A DNA stretch of 64,000 nucleotides, taken from positions 310,001-374,000 of the forward strand of contig JALRME010000005.1 in the NCBI GenBank assembly GCA_026120035.1, read 5' to 3'. The notes under the pieces were generated by a model. The model had not been told where the DNA came from, made no database searches, and saw nothing but the letters and a program-made list of their open reading frames with translations. Source of the DNA: Coleophoma eucalyptorum. Lineage: Eukaryota > Ascomycota > Leotiomycetes > Helotiales > Dermateaceae. The position numbers were made by a program, and so were the translations under genes. Shown here one piece after another: positions 1 through 10,087 of this stretch (position 1 is the first letter of the stretch; the number at the start of each line of letters is the position of its first letter).

Positions 1-2130
1 GGGTTCGGGGTCGGAGTTGCCTTTCATCCGCTTTGCTGGAGGTATAGAGACTGGTTCATCCCCATCATCTGTGAGGTCAATCACGTCAGAATACTGTCGT
101 TTCCTCGCTGCCATGGATTGTGATGTGTGTAGTTGTGATTGTGCTGGTTGATTTGCCGGTGTGTCTAGCTGAGATGTTCGAATATCATGGTCTTTGTCGC
201 GCTGCGTCGCGAGGAACTCGTTTATGGCCGCTTTTCGTGAATCAGCATCTCTACCTAGATGAGCATTATTTTTTCTTTTCTCTGCAAGAAAATGTCGGAA
301 TTCTAATGTGGTCGGTTCAGGAGTATCTTCCGGATTGGTAGCAAAGTCCTGTGCTTCTTCAAAGCGAGATTGCTGGGAATGACCTGTTGCATTATGTGTT
401 CGTGGATGGTCTTGGCTGAATGTAGGATAGAAAGAAGGCGCTCTTGGTTCGGTTGGATCTGGCGACTTTTGTATACTCCAGGATCGGGACGCATTGGAAG
501 CTCGAGGGATTTCAGGCCAAGGATGAGACAGATTCTCCGAACTAACATTACTAGTAAGCTGGAAAGGAGATGCAGCGCTGGCATGGTTTTGGGATCCAGA
601 AACCAAAGGGGGTAAATCCAATGCAGCAGGTCTTGAAATGAGAGACTGTCCCTCCTCAGAGAGTGCAATTCCTCTTGCATTAACAGAATCATGCTGCCTG
701 CCCGTATGTCCATGCCTATGATAATCCGGTCTATGGATGAACGATTTGGTCACTCCCTGCCGAACGCATTCCTCACATTGATACTCAGTTGTATATCCCG
801 TCGTGTCTGACGGTGTTTGGAGCATAACATAACCGTGACGTGCTTTAACCGGATGCCATTTTGGAGAGACGACATTATCGCAAGTGTAACACTTTGGAAG
901 TGTATAGTGGGTGGCAGGAGGGGTTTGGGCCAACAAAGAACTCAAGCTGGGTAGAACTGGCTTAGCAGGTTGTCCAAAAGGACTAGATGCCGTGGAAGGA
1001 AGATGATGTGCTCTTTCAGAGCCCAGAGATTCATCTATAACTTTTCCCGCTGCATGGGTTTTTACAGTCTTTTGAAGGAGTCTTTCGGACAAGTGTGTTG
1101 CATGAGGAGCCGGTTCGACGGAATGCAGATGATGGGCAGAGAAGTGCTGTGACGAATTATGTGCAGTTGAATGGTCCACAGGTTTCTCACCCTCAAGATG
1201 TCGTCTAGTTATGTCCTTGGTAGATTGTTGGTTCCCTTGTATGGGCGTTGAAGCCATTGAGCTATCGGAAGGGCCATCGACCTGATAACCTTGGGAAGTA
1301 AAACCAGCTTCTGTAACTGAAGTTCGAGACGTACCCCCCACCTGTGGTCCTAATAAATGACCCAAGCCTCGGCCTTCCGCTCGACTCATTTCTGGACCAT
1401 TCCCGGTCTGGTATGATCTCTCACCATTATTAATTGATGTGGGTTGTCTAATTGCAGTTTGTGCTGGATCCTCTTCTGTAAACTTAGGCTGCACTCCGTA
1501 GATTTGTGCCCCCTCCCCGTTTCCTGTGTTCCTTCTACGCAGAAATTCTCGAATATCCACTCGTGATATATATTTCCCCCATCCTGTTAATTGAGACGCC
1601 TTCCCAGCAGTCCTCTCGAGGTATACTTTCATGACTCCAGGACGAAACTCATCCAGCGTTACTTTATCATTCCTGATTATCCGCAAGACATCCTCCAGAA
1701 AACACTTTCCTGGTGGATCCGGCCAGATGAGCCCTTGGACAAAATTTTCGCCCCATCTTGCTTTGATATCCCGCAAGATCCTCGCCTTATACTCTACGTT
1801 GTCGAAGACTCGCTCATTTGGTCGTGTGTTCAAAGGTATCTGCGGAGACGAACCTTCTGCATCCGCAGTTGCGCCGTTCACTGAACGGGATTGCTGATGT
1901 GGTGACTGATATATACCACCTCCCTCTGTATCGTTCTTAACTCCCGATCCTCCATTCTGTGGACGTGTGCTATTATAGGGGGTGAAGTCGTCTTTGGACG
2001 TTGTTGATGGTCGGTCACCAGCCCGAGAGGCAGGTAAGCGCGCAATAGAGTTCCTTTTCGAGGTTGTATCTGGTTCACGCTGTCGAGTACGCTCTCCGGT
2101 ATTTCCAGGCCGGGCTCCTGCGTCCTCCAT
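1..2130 (-). CDS. Unrecognised protein with a paired CxxC motif; C-terminus beyond the window
   Basis: One uninterrupted frame of 710 codons runs from the ATG ending at 2130 to the window edge, so the C-terminal end is missing. The ATG is the first one after an in-frame TAG about 27 bases upstream. The protein is hydrophilic and low in complexity, apart from a more ordered block at about residues 115-190 that is rich in W, F, I and L. Four cysteines, C414-x2-C417 and C452-x2-C455, could bind one zinc ion. Near the visible end (about residue 685) a basic KRQ stretch is followed by VIDLTDD, which fits the hydrophobic-acidic core of a SUMO-interacting motif. A nuclear regulatory role is only an inference. 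I do not recognise the family, and no intron is visible in this part. Confidence 0.75.
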   Translation of the reverse strand, partial: MEDAGARPGNTGERTRQREPDTTSKRNSIARLPASRAGDRPSTTSKDDFTPYNSTRPQNGGSGVKNDTEGGGIYQSPHQQSRSVNGATADAEGSSPQIPLNTRPNERVFDNVEYKARILRDIKARWGENFVQGLIWPDPPGKCFLEDVLRIIRNDKVTLDEFRPGVMKVYLERTAGKASQLTGWGKYISRVDIREFLRRRNTGNGEGAQIYGVQPKFTEEDPAQTAIRQPTSINNGERSYQTGNGPEMSRAEGRGLGHLLGPQVGGTSRTSVTEAGFTSQGYQVDGPSDSSMASTPIQGNQQSTKDITRRHLEGEKPVDHSTAHNSSQHFSAHHLHSVEPAPHATHLSERLLQKTVKTHAAGKVIDESLGSERAHHLPSTASSPFGQPAKPVLPSLSSLLAQTPPATHYTLPKCYTCDNVVSPKWHPVKARHGYVMLQTPSDTTGYTTEYQCEECVRQGVTKSFIHRPDYHRHGHTGRQHDSVNARGIALSEEGQSLISRPAALDLPPLVSGSQNHASAASPFQLTSNVSSENLSHPWPEIPRASNASRSWSIQKSPDPTEPRAPSFYPTFSQDHPRTHNATGHSQQSRFEEAQDFATNPEDTPEPTTLEFRHFLAEKRKNNAHLGRDADSRKAAINEFLATQRDKDHDIRTSQLDTPANQPAQSQLHTSQSMAARKRQYSDVIDLTDDGDEPVSIPPAKRMKGNSDPEP

Positions 2131-2858
2131 TTTGCGAGCTAGGTTTGCTATGTGGTTCTATAGAAACATTTCGGGGGGCCGTTAAATTATTCGAACACTT
2201 CTGGCTTGAGCAGTGGTCAAGCAGTGGGCAAGATCAATGGGCAGCTGTCGTAAGGACATATATGTACAGGATGCGCTGCAGCCATTATCATCGTAACAGC
2301 TTGGCTGAAGATCAAGTTAGGATCGTACTCGTGTGAAAAAAGGTATGCACTTTACAGGTTTTGCGCCAGAAGTATTGAATGGGTTGTAAGGCTACATGGG
2401 CATCATCTAGAGGGCCATGATATAGACTGCGCCATCAACAATCGCCGGAACAAATACAGCGGTTCTACCGAGTATACAGATCTAAAATATGTGAACGCGT
2501 CGTAAAGTATTAATGTCCCACGCGCTTTCTTAGACGAGGCTAGAGAGCCAACGTTAGAGATGATCCGTGCACTTATGCATCCCTTAAGGCTAGAGTTAGA
2601 TTCAGCAGAATCTGACCTTTTCTTACTTTCATATCGCAGAACAAGTGACTCTCGGGCTAGAATGCTAATTTATCAAGAGAATCAAATCTCAAGGGCAAAC
2701 CTTAGAAAATCAATTATTCATTACTGGAAAATGCTAGTTGTAATGAAACCCGGTTCATCGCGCCGAGTCTTATCACAGTAACTTCCTTATTGCGCGAACA
2801 CTAAGGGCCAGATACGCAAGCGCATGGCCAGCAGCTTATCTTGCCTTATCAGTTGTCT

Positions 2859-2883
2859 ACAGTACAGTACAGTACAGTACAGT
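2859..2883. repeat. (ACAGT)5 microsatellite
   Basis: Five perfect tandem copies of the pentamer ACAGT. It lies in non-coding DNA about 730 bp upstream of the left-hand gene. Confidence 0.9.
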
Positions 2884-3736
2884 GAAATCTCTGCAGCCAG
2901 ACTGGGAGCACAGGTTTCAACTCCACTTCCCTCAGCTTCTTGACTTGCAGGTCACATGACATGCAATCCCCTTGCGTCTAACGTTGCCCGCTTCTGATTC
3001 GCCACACACTCTCCACCCTCCCCCTGGCAAGAAATATGACGCGAGCTAGATCCGATGTGCAACAAAAGGTTGGGCAGTGAAATCGGCGACGTGCAACAAA
3101 GACGCCGACGCGCGGGATTTAAGGCTGAAAGAAAAAAAGGCAGGGCCGGCTTGCGTCGTGATGTTGGTCGTGGTGGTGCTTCGGCGATGGATATGAATAT
3201 TTGGGGATTGCATGGTAGGCTCATGACGACACTCAGATTTGATCTGTTCTTCCATCCAGAGGCTGTTCCCCGGCCCGTTGGACTGGTTTGTCCATCGCCC
3301 CCAGGGCCGCCTAAGGGGGACGGGGACGGTCAGCGCAGAAGCATCAAAGCACGACGGAGTAAGCGAGAAGGCAGCTCCTACAGGCTTCAAGCCTTTCCCT
3401 TTCCGCTTCCCCTTCGCCTCTGGCCCCCAAATGTCAGCGTCGTCATATCACGTGAGAAATCCAACAGCAGCAGCCCAACGGGGAAGTGGCGATCTAGATG
3501 CTCGGAGGCGCTGGGATTCTGGCCCCCAGCTAGGGATCACTACCATTCTTCAGTTCGAAAAGAGGAAAGGAGAAGAAACAGAAGATGGAGCCCAATTTTC
3601 TTCCACTTGAGCCCTATCTGTTCCGACGTGCAACAAAATCCCAAATCTGGCTGTCGATCGCATCAGGTTTAAGGCCAATATTTCTGCTGATTGGCTTGGC
3701 TTGGAAAGGGGGGTTCCCATTGTTTTATTGTTTCTT

Positions 3737-3757
3737 CTGCTGCTGCTGCTGCTGCTG
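3737..3757. repeat. (CTG)7 microsatellite
   Basis: Seven perfect CTG copies, followed by a short CTT run. It lies in the non-coding region about 440 bp upstream of the TYW2 start. Confidence 0.9.
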
Positions 3758-4195
3758 CTTCTTCTTCTGCTCCCTATCTATTGTGGAGAGCGTGGAATAA
3801 TCGAAGCTTGTGCTTTGCTTTTTCTGGACCTCGTGCCTTCATAACCGCGTGCTGGCTTGCCAGGTGCGTTCCTCTCGTGCAAATACGCACGATTACTTGC
3901 ATGGATAGGTGTCGCTCTCAGCATAATAGAAAAGTAAGGGTTTTACACCTCGAAATACCATAAAAGAAGGTATGCCCTATACTAAGTCAGCTTCTAACGG
4001 ATGGGATTTTATGTTGTGCTCACGTGATGAACATTGAGGTTTTTGCTAAAGTTGGTTGATGTTTCTCTCATACAATCTATTTTCATTTTTTTCTTCTAAC
4101 TCTTTCCGTCAAAGTATTACACTTGGGTGCAGAGTCACAGGATTTATCAAACCAGAACGAAGATCAGGCTTCAAGCGGTTATTTGGCTATTAATC

Positions 4196-5482
4196 ATGGA
4201 ACAACCACTAACCCTCACCAAACCACAATATCAACCTAAGAAAGACAAATCCCAACGGCCACCAAAACCGAAGCCCATCAACCCAATTCTAGAAGCACTT
4301 CAAAGATGGCAAGACACTTTACCAGAACCACTTATTGCCTTTATTCTGGCCAACATCCCTACTCTCATCGACACTGCACCTCGCAGATGGGTCGTCTATC
4401 CACCCATGCTCCTGCTCCCCTCAGGAAGTTTCTCATCCCTGGTATCCAGACCGGGTGATGACGCGCAGCTCGAGCAACATCTCCCAGCCCTCTGGCTCAC
4501 CATCCTCGAGACGGTGAGCAAGCGAGAAGGCAAGGGGAAACTAACGCACCTTGCTATCAACTCTGGCATTCCCCTCCATGCCACTACCTCCCAAGCAAAT
4601 CAGGAGCAGGATAATGAGCTTGAAAACGAGAATTTCATGCGGACACCCAGTGGCCTGATGATGCTGCATGGAGACTTTGGGGCCCCACTGTCCCCGATGC
4701 ACATCCCGTCCCAGGAGGATTTGGAAAACGCCTTCTGGGTGAGCACCAAGCAGAATGGACTGGTGCAGATGTGGGCGCCGCGGTACACTATGTTCAGTCG
4801 TGGGAACATCAAGGAGAAGGCACGATTGTTGGACTTTCATGAAACTAGTGGTGATTTGGCATGCCGGAAGGAGGTTGGGGCGGATAAGGGGACTAACGGG
4901 AAAAGGAAGCATATCACAAGGACAGTTTTGAGGCAGCATCGAGCAGTGGATCTGTATGCTGGGATTGGTTATTTTGTGTTCAGCTATGTGAAGATGGGAA
5001 TGGGCAAGGTGAGGGGTTGGGAAGTAAATCCGTGGTCTGTGGAGGGACTACGTCGGGGTGCTATTGCCAACGGGTTTTCAGTGAAAGTTATCACACCCGA
5101 CCCTGCTGACCAAGTTTTGGTTTTGAAAGATGGAACAGAAGATGTTATTATCTTCTTGCAGGATAACAAAATGGCTTTGAAGACATTGCAGGCAAGCTCA
5201 GAAAAGGGTTCTGTATTGCATGTCAATTGTGGCCTTTTGCCTACTAGTGAGCCAGTTTGGAGAGATGCTTTTGAAATGGTAGGGGAGGAGGCTTGGCTGC
5301 ATTTGCATGATAATGTTGGCGCGGATGACATTGAGGCGAGGAGAAAGGAGATTGAGATGCTGTACCGCAGTTGGCTTAATGATACAGGCTCAGTAGAGGT
5401 CGGTGTCAATCTCGTCAAGACCTTCGCCCCTGGGGTATGGCATTGTGTTTTTGATGTATATATAGACAGGTCTAATATATAA
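4196..5482 (+). CDS. TRM12: tRNA wybutosine-synthesising protein 2 (TYW2/Trm12)
   Basis: Single-exon gene of 428 aa. TYW2 transfers the 3-amino-3-carboxypropyl group of S-adenosylmethionine to the wyosine precursor at G37 of tRNA-Phe, the second step of wybutosine synthesis after Tyw1, in the cytosol. The SAM-binding core is clear: VDLYAGIGYF from about residue 251 (D252) is followed by a WEVNPWS acidic loop. The C-terminal KTFAPGVWHCVFDV block is typical of the family. The start is the ATG at 4196. The frame is open further upstream, to a GTG at 4127, but no other ATG lies in that part. The gene converges on the EF-hand gene, and the stops are 125 bp apart. Identity is firm at family level, and the motif spacing separates it from the related Trm5 methylase. 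Confidence 0.9.
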   Translation: MEQPLTLTKPQYQPKKDKSQRPPKPKPINPILEALQRWQDTLPEPLIAFILANIPTLIDTAPRRWVVYPPMLLLPSGSFSSLVSRPGDDAQLEQHLPALWLTILETVSKREGKGKLTHLAINSGIPLHATTSQANQEQDNELENENFMRTPSGLMMLHGDFGAPLSPMHIPSQEDLENAFWVSTKQNGLVQMWAPRYTMFSRGNIKEKARLLDFHETSGDLACRKEVGADKGTNGKRKHITRTVLRQHRAVDLYAGIGYFVFSYVKMGMGKVRGWEVNPWSVEGLRRGAIANGFSVKVITPDPADQVLVLKDGTEDVIIFLQDNKMALKTLQASSEKGSVLHVNCGLLPTSEPVWRDAFEMVGEEAWLHLHDNVGADDIEARRKEIEMLYRSWLNDTGSVEVGVNLVKTFAPGVWHCVFDVYIDRSNI

Positions 5483-5607
5483 TTACCATCTAGGTAAATT
5501 ACCCTTAGCCAATCGTTGAATCTTAGTTTTGTAAGTGACTTTGGAATGTGAACATTTGTACTTAGATTGATATGGCCATTTATGCTTTTGCCTAACATTC
5601 TGTTCTT

Positions 5608-6524
5608 TCAGTCCCTTCTAAATTTACCGGGTATGTTCTCCTCAACTATGGGCATCTGATCAAGCTGGGAAACCCTCTCTGCCTCATCTTCCAACTCGTC
5701 ATGCTTCTTGAAATGTTCGATATCCTCCGGATGAACAAGATCCTCTTCCTTCGTATTCTCATCATGAAATCTACAATCGTTAGTCCACCAACCTTTTCAA
5801 ATAGGAAATAAGATAAGAAGAAAAGATAAGAAGAAAAGACCAGAAGCTGTACTGGAAAGTGGTAGCGGCAGGAAGACTCACTTCTCCCAATGATGAATCT
5901 CATACTCATACTCCATATCACCATGATGACCTGGTCCAGTGCCAAAATCAGGCAGAACGCCTTTATTCCTGCAGAAATCCATCCACTCATCTTTCGAGAT
6001 GCGCTCGTCACCATCCTTATCTAGCATGTCCAAAAGCACCCTCTTCATGTCGTCTTTCTTTTGCTGCGATACATCCTTGGCGGTTTGATCTTCCATGCCG
6101 TATGTCTTGAGCAGCTCTTTCATGTCCCAGTCCCCACTCTCATCGTAGTCGTGGATTGTGAAGAAGGCCCCAGGGTCGAAATTGGCTACGTGATGTTCCT
6201 CTATTTCGCGGTCAGTGATATCATTCATACATAGATAGCTAGGGAAGCAGGGAGAACGAACCAGCCATATGCCTTGTTGCCCAGTCGGCATTGGGGTCAA
6301 CCTGGAGGGAATTGAGGTCAGCATTGCTTAAATTTACAAGCTCGAAAGGTGTATGAAGAATATCCAATGCTAGATATGAAATGGACGATGTTCATAGAGT
6401 AGAATATGGGTTCCGGGAAACTTACTTCCAGGGGCTTCTGGTGCGCCATTCCTCCATGCGCCAGAGCTAGGCCTGCGAAAGCCACTGAGGCCGCGCACAC
6501 ACGGATCATTCCATTGATACCCAT
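5608..6524 (-). CDS. SSP120: Secreted EF-hand protein of the Ssp120/nucleobindin type
   Basis: Four exons: 6524-6426, 6301-6262, 6200-5882 and 5770-5608, giving 206 aa. An N-terminal signal peptide (about residues 1-22, ending ALA before HGGMAHQ) sends it into the secretory pathway. The segment VDPNADWATRHMAEEH leads into two EF-hands. In loop 1, DYDESGDWDMKE, the acidic positions 1, 3, 9 and 12 are filled; in loop 2, DKDGDERISKDE, positions 1, 3, 5 and 12 are filled, so calcium binding is likely. The C-terminus is charged and looks helical. Yeast Ssp120 works with the Emp46/47 cargo receptors in early secretion, and a similar role is inferred here. Exon 2 is only 40 bp, and the donor of intron 2 (GTTCGT) is a weak variant. 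The reading frame is kept across all three junctions. Confidence 0.82.
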
Positions 6525-6751
6525 ATCTAAGATTGAGATATCCAAGATCAGTAAATGCGATGAATGAATAAAACAGTGAAGAGATACGTGGTGTTGAGAA
6601 GGAGAGAGCGTAAGTTGTAGTAGTGCAGATCCAAGGGGAAAACGCGGCCTTCCCAGCCTCGTCGGCCTCGTCTCCCTCGCATCGTTTATGTAAAAGCATA
6701 AACACCAACACCAATATACTTGCTTGCTCGCTTTCTTTGCAGCTCCACGAA
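6525..6751. promoter_or_regulatory. Shared promoter region of SSP120-like gene and ORC6
   Basis: Only 227 bp separate the two start codons, which face away from each other, so both promoters and both 5' leaders must fit here or overlap. I see no clear TATA box. Binding sites cannot be named from the sequence alone. Confidence 0.6.
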
Positions 6752-7977
6752 ATGAACAGATCAATTGAGCAGGCCCTCACAAATCTCATACCGCGACTCA
6801 ATGGCCCGCTGCCACCGGATCTCGTCGAGCTTGCTAGCTCTCTTCTAGCACAATCGCGCAACAAGGCTAGCAACCTCAAGGCCGAGGAAGAGGTTGGGAG
6901 GGCGTATGCTTGTTGCAACATTGCTTGTGAGCGGTTTGTCTTTACCTTCTATCTACTACTTGATCTCAGAGACAACAGGAACTGATATTTCTTCAAAGGC
7001 TGAAAAAGACCCTTGACCTACCACCCATTGAACAGCGGCCCCCCGTACCACCAAAAGTCTACAAGAAGCTTTACGCCTACCTAGATCAAGCACTGCCACA
7101 AAAGACGCGGAAACGGGCAGGAGAGCCTTTCGATAGTGACTCTAGGACCAGTACACCTACCAAACGAACAGCAGGCAACATTGTCCCGGGCTCGCACAAG
7201 ACCATAGCCGCATTCCAGAATGAAAGGACGCCAAAAAAAGGATTGAAGGTTGGCAATGCGAAAGACAGGGATGCGCGGATCCCCAAATGGGTCGTGCCTG
7301 TTATCCGCCGCTTATGTAGGGATTTGGATGCCGCAAATGCTATGCCACATGTCCTTGCGGGTGTGGAGAGTATCCTCACCTTGCCCTGTCCAGAAATAGA
7401 AGAGACGCCTCGGAAGAGAGCAAGGTTTTCCAAGGGCAATAAGGCAGATCATCAAGGATCGGAGGAGAGTATGAGAGGCAAGATTCCCGCACTGATTGCG
7501 GCCGTTTATGTCTACGTGGAGGAGAAGTTGCTTGGTGGTGATTCTGAAGCTAAGGCTATGAAAGTACAGCATAGGAAGGCTTTGGATATTTTGCAGCAGT
7601 CACGAAGTGACGAGGTGCTTGTCGCGCGTCTAGGTGAAGACTGGACTGAATGGGAAGATCTAGATGAGGAGGATGTAGAAACATGGCTGCAGGAACTTGC
7701 GACGAAAGGCTGGGTGCATATGGATTGGTATGAGAATATCGAGAGTGGGAGTGGGCTGGATCTTGACCCTGAAGCAGATGGTGATGGTGGTGGTGAGGAT
7801 GACGGACGAGAGAGTCTGAGAATTGGTATGAGGAGGGGATTGGGAACTATGATGCAGCATCGTGTTGATTACCTGAGTGAGGAGAGGAGAGAGGATTATA
7901 AACAGTGGAAGGCCGCAGTGCTTGTGAAGATTGATGAACTTCTTCAGGCCAAAGCTGCGGAGGAAAAGGAAATTTGA
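6752..7977 (+). CDS. ORC6: Origin recognition complex subunit 6 (ORC6)
   Basis: Two exons, 6752-6933 and 6999-7977 (intron 65 bp), giving 386 aa. ORC6 is the smallest ORC subunit and helps load the MCM helicase at replication origins in the nucleus. The N-terminal half (MNRSIEQALTNLIPRL, ..KAEEEVGRAYACCNIACERLKK) matches the helical TFIIB/cyclin-box-like domain of Orc6. The basic, Ser/Thr-rich linker includes GSHKTIAAF. A second helical block around IPKWVVPVIRRLCRDL leads into a long acidic segment and a helical end. The splice joins CG to G, restoring Arg-Leu in the conserved IACERLKK stretch. This supports the intron and rules out the other nearby donor (GTGAGC), which would bring in a stop. 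The gene diverges from the EF-hand gene. Confidence 0.88.
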
Positions 7978-10087
7978 GACGATGTCGATGGCTGTGGACA
8001 CTGCTTACAGTAATTGATCTCATTCGGACACGAAATCTAGATACCCATATAAAATTCTATCATTACAAATGAGCGAATGCAGTCTACCTAAATTGTGGGC
8101 CATAACAAGATGCCAGAGCATCTACTATGCAAGTGGAGTGAGAATCCATCCGGGGAACTTGGGGAAAGAGCGGGTCTGTCCCTTCTCCACTCATTTGCAT
8201 ATCCAAGTCTAGAACTCTAGTTCTAGACCTGGGGACTTCAGAACTCGGCTTTCTCTTTAACTATCGCATAGAAGATGCTAGCATACGTTATGGTATGAAA
8301 AGGGTTCATCTTGTATCCATCCATTCCGCGCTGTAGAAGATAGGCCACTGGAACAGTGACATTTACATGGAACTTCCAATAAATGAGATGGTGTACGGTG
8401 ATTCAGCCGCAGTCCAGGTTTGATGAAGATAGATGAAGAGTGCGCGCATCTCTTCACCACTAGGACACACTGATATCTTCTCCTATTCTTTATTCCGCCT
8501 CCAATCTTACGTATCACATCGATCCAATTCCTCCGAACTCAGGTAAACACGAATACCTTCTCAAAGCAGAACGACCACTCCGGACTTCTTCTTCCATCTC
8601 ACCACCACATTAGCCCCGAGGTATTCAACCTATAACGAAGGAGCTAAGACCTCGGCTCGGCAATAAATCAGTGCCCACAACCACACCACGCCATATCTCC
8701 CTTGGCCTCACTTGATCTTTCCAATCTCCTCAATCCACGCGTTCCAATCACACAAGCCCTTCTCACTTTCTCCGTCCCCAACGCCGGACAAAGGGCATGG
8801 GACTAGCCCTTGCATTCACATCATCAGTTGCTGCTCAGCCTCCATTATTGGCAGCCATGCAAGTGGAGCTTGACTTCTGAGGCCTGGCTCTTCGTTGCCG
8901 GCTGGGCACCCGGAACGCGGATCAGCAACTTGCGAACCTTTGGTTTGACATATCCTACCTAACAGCCAGACTAGTTGTGCTCGGAAGCCTGGAAGTAGAG
9001 AATGTCATTTGATGTATGCACGCACACTGTAAACCGGACTTCGCGCTCAAGTTGGATCCGAAGGACTCGTATACTGGTGTGCGCTGATTTGCTGGGGTCT
9101 GCTCAAGTGAAAATCGAACGCTGGTCAAGCGGTCATTGCCGCAAGGTTTGCCGGTCTAAATCTTACCCCAGGCTACTACAGTAGTCTGGACCAGGTCAGC
9201 CAGTGCCTTTCCTTGAGTTTCTGTGGTTCTCTGGGGAAGATGCGGAGGTGGAAATGGTTTGGTTGTGGAGCTGTGGGGTGACGAGAGTTTATTGACGTTG
9301 CATCATCAGGGCACTTACTTTACGTACGCGGCCCTAAATCCCAAAAGTCTGCCATTCTCAGAATCTATGCCCGGATACCATCAAGAGCGAGAGAGGGTCA
9401 TATTTCTGTTCTTTGCTTATGTCGGTTGCTAACTCAGCCGTTATTCAGGTTGAGACCAGACTGGATGAATGCAAGTCTCTGTTCTAGACAGCATTACACT
9501 GTTACATCCTCGAACTATACCAAACTGATCTTACATGCATAAGGTGAAGTCGAGTAAGCACCTTGCTAGCATGATCAGGAGTGAGATTGGCACGGCATGG
9601 TATCGCATCTATAGCACAGAAACGTCCCTATCTCCATACCCTTGATCCTCCCTTGTGCTACGGTATCAGGCCTTTCCTAACTCCGATGCTTCAATTCACA
9701 GTCTGTTTTCGCTTGAGAAATCGACTGTTTGCACTCTTCCCCTCTCCTGGACCCCCCCTCGTTTGGTTTCCTACCCTCCTGGTTTACATCCTTTATTGCC
9801 GTGTCCTGGGTAATCCTCTAGGGAGCGCCGGACCTCCGACGTCTGGTTCGGTTTTGCCTTGAGGCAGAAGGGGACTGATAATAAAACCATACATCACCAT
9901 GCATTCCCCCGAGGTTCTCAAAGTAATCATCTTCTCTCCCTCGGTTCCTCTTTTCCAAACCTAGAATAGACAACCCGCAAGAGTTCAGTAATCCCCACTG
10001 TACCTACTTCCAAGGCATAGCCACCAATCCACTTCGATCTACCCCTTGGAACATCTCTATATAGACAGTCTTGTTCTAGAAAACAAT
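7978..10087. other. Intergenic region between ORC6 and the aquaporin gene
   Basis: Nothing in this 2.1 kb looks coding; all frames are broken into short pieces. It probably includes the ORC6 terminator and a long promoter and 5' leader of the aquaporin. A perfect 9-bp inverted repeat lies at 8207-8228. The last 150 bp before the aquaporin ATG are rich in C and T, as often seen in fungal promoters and leaders. Confidence 0.6.
8207..8228. repeat. Perfect inverted repeat, 9-bp arms, 4-base spacer
   Basis: The arm GTCTAGAAC is followed by TCTA and then its exact reverse complement. It is non-coding, about 230 bp after the ORC6 stop. It could be a dimeric binding site or part of a 3' end hairpin. 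The GAA/TTC spacing does not fit a heat-shock element. Confidence 0.6.

Larger units (their letters stand above)
2131..4195. other. Intergenic region with short repeats; no supported gene
   Basis: This 2.07 kb stretch lies between the divergent unrecognised gene and TYW2, so it probably holds both promoters. Short ORFs are present, including a 205-codon one starting with ATG at 3055, but their products are basic, low in complexity and unlike known proteins. The stretch from about 3000 to 3600 is visibly richer in G and C than its surroundings. It contains a pentamer repeat, a CTG repeat and a spaced 10-bp repeat, listed separately. Confidence 0.6.

Noticed and set aside
3055..3672. 205-codon plus-strand ORF starting with ATG
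   Set aside because: The product is Arg/Ser/Pro-rich, low in complexity and unlike any family. The length is explained by the higher GC content of this stretch, which has few stop codons.
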